A stretch of DNA of 10,515 nt from contig CAXGAP010000037.1 in assembly GCA_964008075.1 (NCBI GenBank), forward strand, positions 1-10,515. Direction: 5' to 3'. A model generated the notes under the pieces. The model did not search any database and was not told where the DNA came from. It saw nothing but the letters and a program-made list of their open reading frames with translations. Source of the stretch: UBA724 sp964008075. GTDB taxonomy: Bacteria; Bacteroidota; Bacteroidia; Flavobacteriales; Flavobacteriaceae. Position numbers and translations under genes: made by a program. Positions 8,021 to 10,515 of the stretch are shown piece by piece (the first letter of the stretch is position 1; the number at the start of each line of letters is the position of its first letter).

Positions 8021-8493
8021 TCATTAGAGGACCCCTTTCGCACCACCCCGATTCCGTAGTAGAGATATGAAAAAGACTGTAGCCCTAGAAACACCCACAA
8101 CAAAGGAAGAAGAGACGGAAGGTTTTCCATGACCTGATCAAGAGCCAGTAGTTGATCTTCATTGAGGTCATTTATAGCGGGGTTGTCTGCCAAAGCAGCC
8201 TCAATTATTGCAGGGTCGATACTAGCATACATCAACCAAAAGACAAACACCAGCAAGGCAATAAGTCCAGCAAAAGCAGCATAGACCACCACCAGATAAG
8301 ACATCACTTGATCAAACCCACTGATCTCCAAATCAGCCAAAATCTTTTTTCGAGTAGACCACAGCCAAAAGGGAACTAACCCAGCAAGAAGAGTAGAAAA
8401 AATACTTCCGCTAATGAGGTATTGAATGAGCTGAAAAACAGCAAGCGTTAGGGCAATGTAAAATATGATGTTTTGCTTTTTGGCGAATGACAT
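8017..8493 (-). CDS. Hypothetical four-helix membrane protein
   Basis: This 158-residue protein has no family I recognise. Hydrophobic segments at about 9-28, 31-46, 63-90 and 126-151 suggest four membrane helices. A basic stretch (STRKKILAD, ~46-54) after the second helix should face the cytoplasm. An acidic loop rich in Asp, Glu, Asn and Ala (~91-124) separates helices three and four. The protein ends in a short polar tail (VRKGSSND). It is convergent with addB; the two stop codons share the palindrome CTAG. No terminator hairpin is seen between them, so the transcripts probably overlap. It reads as a real gene: the hydrophobic pattern is regular, and it fills the space to the next intergenic region. 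The start at 8493 is the first Met in frame and gives a Lys-rich N-terminus before helix 1. Function unknown. Confidence 0.8.
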   Translation of the reverse strand: MSFAKKQNIIFYIALTLAVFQLIQYLISGSIFSTLLAGLVPFWLWSTRKKILADLEISGFDQVMSYLVVVYAAFAGLIALLVFVFWLMYASIDPAIIEAALADNPAINDLNEDQLLALDQVMENLPSLLPLLWVFLGLQSFSYLYYGIGVVRKGSSND

Positions 8494-8515
8494 AAAATAA
8501 TGTTTTGTAAGAATG

Positions 8516-8523
8516 TAAATATA
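8516..8523 (-). promoter_or_regulatory. Weak candidate -7 element for the membrane protein gene (TATATTTA)
   Basis: On the minus strand, 8523 to 8516 reads TATATTTA, seven of eight positions of TAnnTTTG counting the two free bases. It lies 22 bases before the ATG at 8493. No TTG is visible at the right spacing upstream. Position supports it more than sequence does. Confidence 0.25.
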
Positions 8524-8568
8524 GAAAAAAGAGCTGTCATATGATAGGAATTATAACTGGAAATGCAG

Positions 8569-8576
8569 TATCTTTG
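8569..8576 (+). promoter_or_regulatory. TAnnTTTG promoter element directly before a small ORF
   Basis: TATCTTTG is a perfect match to the Bacteroidota -7 element. It ends four bases before the ATG at 8581. Transcription from such an element normally begins a few bases downstream, so the message would start at or next to the ATG and have essentially no leader. No clear TTG -33 box is seen upstream. Confidence 0.45.
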
Positions 8577-8580
8577 ACCT

Positions 8581-8667
8581 ATGGGAGTTGGAGGAGTCTT
8601 TTTAGCGAGTATTGCACTTTGTGTAGGGGTTGCGATTGTGGTAGAGATCGTTGAGCGCATCAAATAA
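8581..8667 (+). CDS. Possible 28-residue single-helix membrane peptide
   Basis: The frame encodes MGVGGVFLASIALCVGVAIV followed by VEIVERIK, then TAA. Residues 4-24 form one continuous hydrophobic stretch, long enough to span a membrane. The last residues are charged and end in Arg-Ile-Lys. It has a perfect TAnnTTTG element four bases upstream, and its use of Gly, Val and Ala codons is unlike the surrounding AT-rich spacer. Against it are the very short length, the lack of any recognised family, and an open frame on the opposite strand over the same bases. It is well separated from neighbours (87 bp to the minus-strand gene, 204 bp to the next gene), so it would be its own transcription unit. 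If real it is a small membrane protein of unknown role. Confidence 0.45.
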   Translation: MGVGGVFLASIALCVGVAIVVEIVERIK

Positions 8668-8822
8668 AGTGCTCATATCAACCCTTTTTCGCTGTTTCTG
8701 GGCGATAAACCAAGCATATTTTTGAGCACATCCCCTCTTCTTCGTTCAAAAAGCAATCAAAGCAGTAGTAATGAAGGTAAAAGACGAATAAACCAGTAAA
8801 CTTTCATTCCACAGCCGAGCTG
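8668..8822. other. Intergenic spacer, no gene seen
   Basis: No reading frame longer than a few codons with a start lies here. A 7-bp inverted repeat, GTGCTCA (8669-8675) and TGAGCAC (8723-8729), is separated by 47 bases and lacks a T-run, so it is not convincing as a terminator. Nothing else stands out before the promoter region of the DoxX-like pair. Confidence 0.5.
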
Positions 8823-8855
8823 TTGGCGTATGTTCTTTTGATTTTTGTAACTTTA
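8823..8855 (+). promoter_or_regulatory. Candidate promoter of the DoxX-like gene pair
   Basis: TTG at 8823-8825 and TAACTTTA at 8848-8855 are separated by 22 bases, within the 17-23 base spacing seen between -33 and -7 elements in Bacteroidota. The -7 match misses only the last base of TAnnTTTG. It ends 16 bases before the ATG at 8872, leaving a short A-rich leader. It would serve both abutting genes. Confidence 0.4.
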
Positions 8856-8871
8856 AACAAAACATAGAGTT

Positions 8872-9216
8872 ATGGAGTATATCTCACTATTATTTCAAGT
8901 TGTTGTTGCTGTTTCGGTTTTGATTGTCTGGGTATTTAGATACCACAACGTGATTACCGAGTTTCAGCAGTTTGGTTATTCCGATCTGTTTAGAAACTTT
9001 GTAGGCGCATCAAAAATTGCCACCTCAACAATGTTGCTGACAGGGATTTGCTATGAGGAGCTTACGTTTTACGCAGCGATATCTATGGCTGTTTTTATGT
9101 TTGCTGCACAGCTATCTCACTTTCGGATTAAAAACCCATTGGTGCAACGCCTGCCTTCTTTGGTGTTTTTACTGATGTCGCTATTTATTGCGCTGTTTCA
9201 CTATGGCGTTATATAA
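8872..9216 (+). CDS. DoxX-like small membrane protein, first of a tandem pair
   Basis: This 114-residue integral membrane protein has four predicted helices at about 3-22, 41-59, 63-82 and 95-113. The layout and the segment EFQQFG...VGASKIATSTMLLTG resemble the DoxX/DoxX-like superfamily. In that family a short loop with a conserved Phe precedes a Gly/Ala-rich second helix, and a charged HFRIKNP-type loop follows helix three. Such proteins have been linked to quinone or redox functions in a few organisms, but most, including this one, have no proven role. It aligns with the next gene almost without gaps, so the two look like paralogues that may act as a heteromer. Its TAA is immediately followed by the next ATG, so the pair should be co-transcribed and translationally coupled. 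The family assignment is from remembered pattern, not from a search. Confidence 0.7.
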   Translation: MEYISLLFQVVVAVSVLIVWVFRYHNVITEFQQFGYSDLFRNFVGASKIATSTMLLTGICYEELTFYAAISMAVFMFAAQLSHFRIKNPLVQRLPSLVFLLMSLFIALFHYGVI

Positions 9217-9561
9217 ATGGTAGATTACTTTTTGATCCTGGTTCTTTTTACAGGCCTATCTTTTATTGTGTATGGGGTCAACTCCTTTATATCTAAGCGC
9301 ATGAAGTCAGAGTTTCAGAGGTGGAACCTGAAGAAGGAGCGAAAGGCAATTGCAAGCTGTCAGCTTATTGGTGGAGTAGCGTTGATTTTTGGACTTGAGT
9401 GGAACATTATACTTGTGTTGTCGTCTTCTTTTTTGGGCTTGATGATGTTGGTTGCAATAGGTGTTCGCATCAATGTTAAAGACAATATTTCGGACATATT
9501 GCCAGCATTTGCCTATCTTGTGCTGAGCGGAATCATTCTATACGAAGCCATAGCACAGTAA
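9217..9561 (+). CDS. DoxX-like small membrane protein, second of a tandem pair
   Basis: This protein also has 114 residues and four predicted helices (about 3-24, 44-60, 62-83 and 93-112). The stretch EFQRWNLKKERKAIASCQLI, with a Gly-rich second helix, then FLGLMMLVAIGVRINVKDN and LPAFAYLVLS, is the more typical DoxX-like version. Aligned from EFQ to the LP of the last helix, the two paralogues differ in length by only one residue. Identical positions include EFQ, several small residues in helix 2, and the LP before helix 4. The start codon abuts the preceding stop with no spacer, so ribosomes would have to reinitiate or bind within the end of the first gene. Cys48 is the only cysteine, so no disulphide chemistry is evident. 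Role unknown; DoxX-like function is inferred from topology and motif. Confidence 0.72.
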   Translation: MVDYFLILVLFTGLSFIVYGVNSFISKRMKSEFQRWNLKKERKAIASCQLIGGVALIFGLEWNIILVLSSSFLGLMMLVAIGVRINVKDNISDILPAFAYLVLSGIILYEAIAQ

Positions 9562-9614
9562 GCTACAGCAAAGACGAAGACTCTGTATCTACTGTTGGGC
9601 GTGTAGTTGATCTG

Positions 9615-9704
9615 ATGATTGTCGATGGAAAAGTTAAAAAAGGATGTGTTTATCAGCGCGAACTGTCAGACGCCGAAAAATCTAGTACAGAAGAAACAAA
9701 TTAG
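9615..9704 (+). CDS. Short open frame or C-terminal remnant ending in double TAG
   Basis: From the ATG at 9615 the frame gives 29 residues (MIVDGKVKKGCVYQRELSDA, then nine more) and ends TAGTAG at 9702-9707. The frame is actually open back to 9480. The residues just upstream of the ATG (SYSKDEDSVSTVGRVVDL) also look protein-like, with a charged and aliphatic mix unlike random AT-rich translation, but contain no usable start codon. It could be a small gene, the tail of a gene whose start has decayed, or an extension of the second DoxX-like protein by a -1 frameshift, for which I see no slippery site. I do not recognise the family. It is in the same frame as, and 21 bases upstream of, the next small gene. 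Confidence 0.35.
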   Translation: MIVDGKVKKGCVYQRELSDAEKSSTEETN

Positions 9705-9725
9705 TAGCACGAAAAACAACACGAT

Positions 9726-9857
9726 ATGTCAAGCAAATTTTTTGGAAATAGTAGACAAAAAAACTCAAATAATAAAAAAGAGGGAAAACATAAAATTACC
9801 AATAAAAACAATAAACAAAAACCCTCTGGTGTTCGAAAAGTCGGAAGAGGGGGTTAA
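9726..9857 (+). CDS. Small very basic Lys/Asn/Gly-rich protein (43 aa)
   Basis: The frame encodes a 43-residue protein starting MSSKFFGNSRQKN and ending SGVRKVGRGG. It is dominated by Lys, Asn, Gly, Ser and Gln, has one Glu and no Asp, and contains no membrane segment. It would be disordered and strongly positive, a composition typical of small RNA- or ribosome-associated proteins. I recall short flavobacterial proteins of unknown function with a similar aromatic start and an Arg-Lys-x-Gly-Arg-Gly ending, but cannot verify this. An overlapping frame (79 codons from 9625) covers the same bases and is less protein-like. The clear gene-like N- and C-termini, and the double stop just upstream in the same frame, favour the 43-residue reading. 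Function unknown; nucleic-acid binding is only inferred from charge. Confidence 0.55.
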   Translation: MSSKFFGNSRQKNSNNKKEGKHKITNKNNKQKPSGVRKVGRGG

Positions 9858-9864
9858 GCTCTAA

Positions 9865-10014
9865 TTCACTTTCAATCTTCAAAGATCTAAGGAATATTCA
9901 AGTTTAAACACATCTCTAATCTTTTTAAGAGGGCTAGAAGTAGCTAAACTTAAGGAAAGTGATTTGCCGATGATTTTGTGGTTAAGCAAAACACCACATT
10001 ATAAAAAACACTAA
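9865..10014 (+). pseudogene. Open, start-less stretch, possible gene remnant
   Basis: After TAA at 9862, the same frame stays open for 49 codons to TAA at 10012-10014 without an early ATG; the only in-frame ATG is at 9970. The second half reads LEVAKLKESDLPMILWLSKT then PHYKKH, which has the look of a folded-protein C-terminus. I do not recognise it. It may be the tail of a decayed gene, or chance. No other gene is supported between 9858 and 10026. Confidence 0.2.
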
Positions 10015-10026
10015 TCGGTAGACGAG

Positions 10027-10113
10027 ATGAAAAAGTTAATTCTATCTTTTGCTTTATTTATAGCAAAAGCAATTGATAAAGCAGAAAAAGAAGAAGCGGG
10101 TTATAAGGGTTAA
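10027..10113 (+). CDS. Possible 28-residue peptide with signal-like N-terminus
   Basis: The ATG at 10027 begins a frame encoding MKKLILSFALFIAKAIDKAE followed by KEEAGYKG and TAA. Residues 1-13 have the charge-then-hydrophobic form of a signal peptide or short membrane anchor. The rest is a charged amphipathic tail rich in Lys, Glu and Ala. It could be a small secreted or membrane-associated peptide, or the surviving start of a longer exported protein whose remainder is gone. The gap to the next gene is 28 bp on the same strand. The purine-rich GACGAG just before the ATG is not a proper Shine-Dalgarno sequence. Unknown function, and the length alone makes the call uncertain. Confidence 0.35.
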   Translation: MKKLILSFALFIAKAIDKAEKEEAGYKG

Positions 10114-10141
10114 AGAATTAGAATGAACTAAAAACACTACA

Positions 10142-10327
10142 ATGAAGAAATTTTTTATTAAAAACGGATATTGGTTAACAATGGCTTTAGCCTTACCACT
10201 TTTTATGACCGATTTAATAGGTGGTTACTTGCCTAAATTTTCAAACACTTATCTAATTATATTTATATATTTATTAATCGCCTTGCTTCCTGTTTCTTTA
10301 AGTATTTATTTCAACAATAAAAAATGA
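10142..10327 (+). CDS. Hypothetical 61-residue two-helix membrane protein
   Basis: This small protein begins MKKFFIKNGYW and has two strong hydrophobic segments at about 10-29 and 36-57, joined by a short loop with Gly-Gly-Tyr and Pro. It ends in a basic tail (FNNKK). The two basic ends suggest that both termini face the cytoplasm. I recognise no family. It is preceded by a short A-rich leader without Shine-Dalgarno and followed 18 bases later by another small two-helix membrane gene that also starts with Met-Lys-Phe/Lys-rich residues. The two may be expressed together. The regular alternation of basic ends and hydrophobic helices supports it as a real gene, more than for the shorter frames around it. 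Confidence 0.6.
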   Translation: MKKFFIKNGYWLTMALALPLFMTDLIGGYLPKFSNTYLIIFIYLLIALLPVSLSIYFNNKK

Positions 10328-10345
10328 AGAAACTTCTTTATAATT

Positions 10346-10515
10346 ATGAAATTTATTAAAAGAAATTGGGCAATTAAAAACGCTATGCCTGTATTCTTTA
10401 TTGGCTTTTTTTTATCAATTACCAATGATGATGGAATACTCAAGTTCCTTGGTTTTGGCATTATGTTATTTTCATTTTATTTATGGTATTTGGCGTCTAA
10501 AGAAGAAAAGAAGAA
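10346..10515 (+). CDS. Hypothetical two-helix membrane protein, cut by window end
   Basis: Fifty-six codons are visible with no stop before the window edge. The protein begins MKFIKRNWAIKN, has a hydrophobic segment at about 13-25, a short acidic turn (TNDDG, 26-30), a second hydrophobic segment at about 31-49, and a charged SKEEKK tail still running at the edge. Its plan resembles the 61-residue protein upstream: basic start, two helices, Lys-rich end. They may be distant relatives, though the sequence identity is too low to claim this by eye. A nearby ATG at 10324 overlaps the upstream TGA but opens only an 11-codon frame, so 10346 is the better start. Family and function unknown. Confidence 0.6.
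   Translation, partial: MKFIKRNWAIKNAMPVFFIGFFLSITNDDGILKFLGFGIMLFSFYLWYLASKEEKK

Noticed and set aside
8448..8663. 71-codon minus-strand frame over the start of the membrane protein gene and the 28-residue peptide
   Set aside because: It overlaps the real minus-strand gene in another frame, has a Ser/Thr/Ile-rich translation without pattern, and lacks a promoter-like element.
8669..8729. Inverted repeat GTGCTCA / TGAGCAC with 47-base loop
   Set aside because: A 7-bp stem with a long loop and no T-run is expected by chance and does not look like a terminator or a transposon end.
9829..9856. Imperfect inverted repeat AACCCTCT / AGAGGGGGTT near the end of the 43-residue gene
   Set aside because: The stem needs a bulge, lies within coding sequence and is not followed by a T-run, so it is not supported as a terminator.
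9619..9864. 81-codon frame (TTG start, or 79 codons from ATG at 9625)
   Set aside because: Its translation is a Lys/Ile/Asn string with no domain-like pattern, and it overlaps the more gene-like 43-residue frame and the double-TAG frame. Kept only as the less likely reading.
1..10515. Search for CRISPR repeats, insertion-sequence ends, tRNA or rRNA genes, riboswitches and defence-system genes
   Set aside because: No short regularly spaced repeats, transposase motifs, clover-leaf or ribosomal sequences were seen. AddAB is a standard repair enzyme that also degrades phage DNA ends, not a dedicated defence locus here.

Overview
The window looks like a chromosomal segment of a Bacteroidota bacterium, most likely a flavobacterium. 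The DNA is AT-rich and start codons lack Shine-Dalgarno sequences. Several starts are preceded by matches to the Bacteroidota -7 promoter element TAnnTTTG. The proteins are of flavobacterial style: an OmpA protein with thrombospondin type 3 repeats, and a short AddA paired with an AddB-like nuclease that lacks Walker A and cysteine-cluster signatures. The genus cannot be named from the sequence.

Left and centre (1-8020). A bidirectional hairpin terminator (23-51) lies just beyond the stop codon of a Mn/Fe superoxide dismutase gene on the minus strand (73-678). A 51-bp divergent gap separates this from a plus-strand run: addA (helicase-nuclease, 730-3849), an OmpA-family outer-membrane protein (3874-5235), a strong terminator (5260-5291), and an addB-like nuclease gene (5306-8020). 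AddA and AddB would together form the recombinational repair enzyme that processes double-strand ends for RecA. The ompA-like gene and its terminator sit between the two subunits, so they are probably not expressed as one simple unit.

Middle right (8017-9561). A minus-strand gene for a four-helix membrane protein of unknown function converges on addB, and the two overlap by a shared CTAG. Upstream of it lies a 378-bp stretch. It contains a possible 28-residue single-helix membrane peptide (8581-8667) with a perfect TAnnTTTG element four bases before its ATG, which suggests a leaderless message. Two abutting genes of identical length follow (8872-9216 and 9217-9561). Both encode DoxX-like four-helix membrane proteins and appear to be tandem paralogues.

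Right end (9562-10515). This is an even more AT-rich stretch of very short plus-strand reading frames. It holds a 29-codon frame ending in a double TAG, a 43-residue very basic Lys/Asn/Gly-rich protein, an open but start-less stretch that may be a gene remnant, a 28-residue peptide with a signal-like N-terminus, a 61-residue two-helix membrane protein, and the start of another two-helix membrane protein cut by the window edge. None has a recognisable function. This is the least ordinary part of the window, but I see no defence system, mobile element, CRISPR array, tRNA or rRNA.
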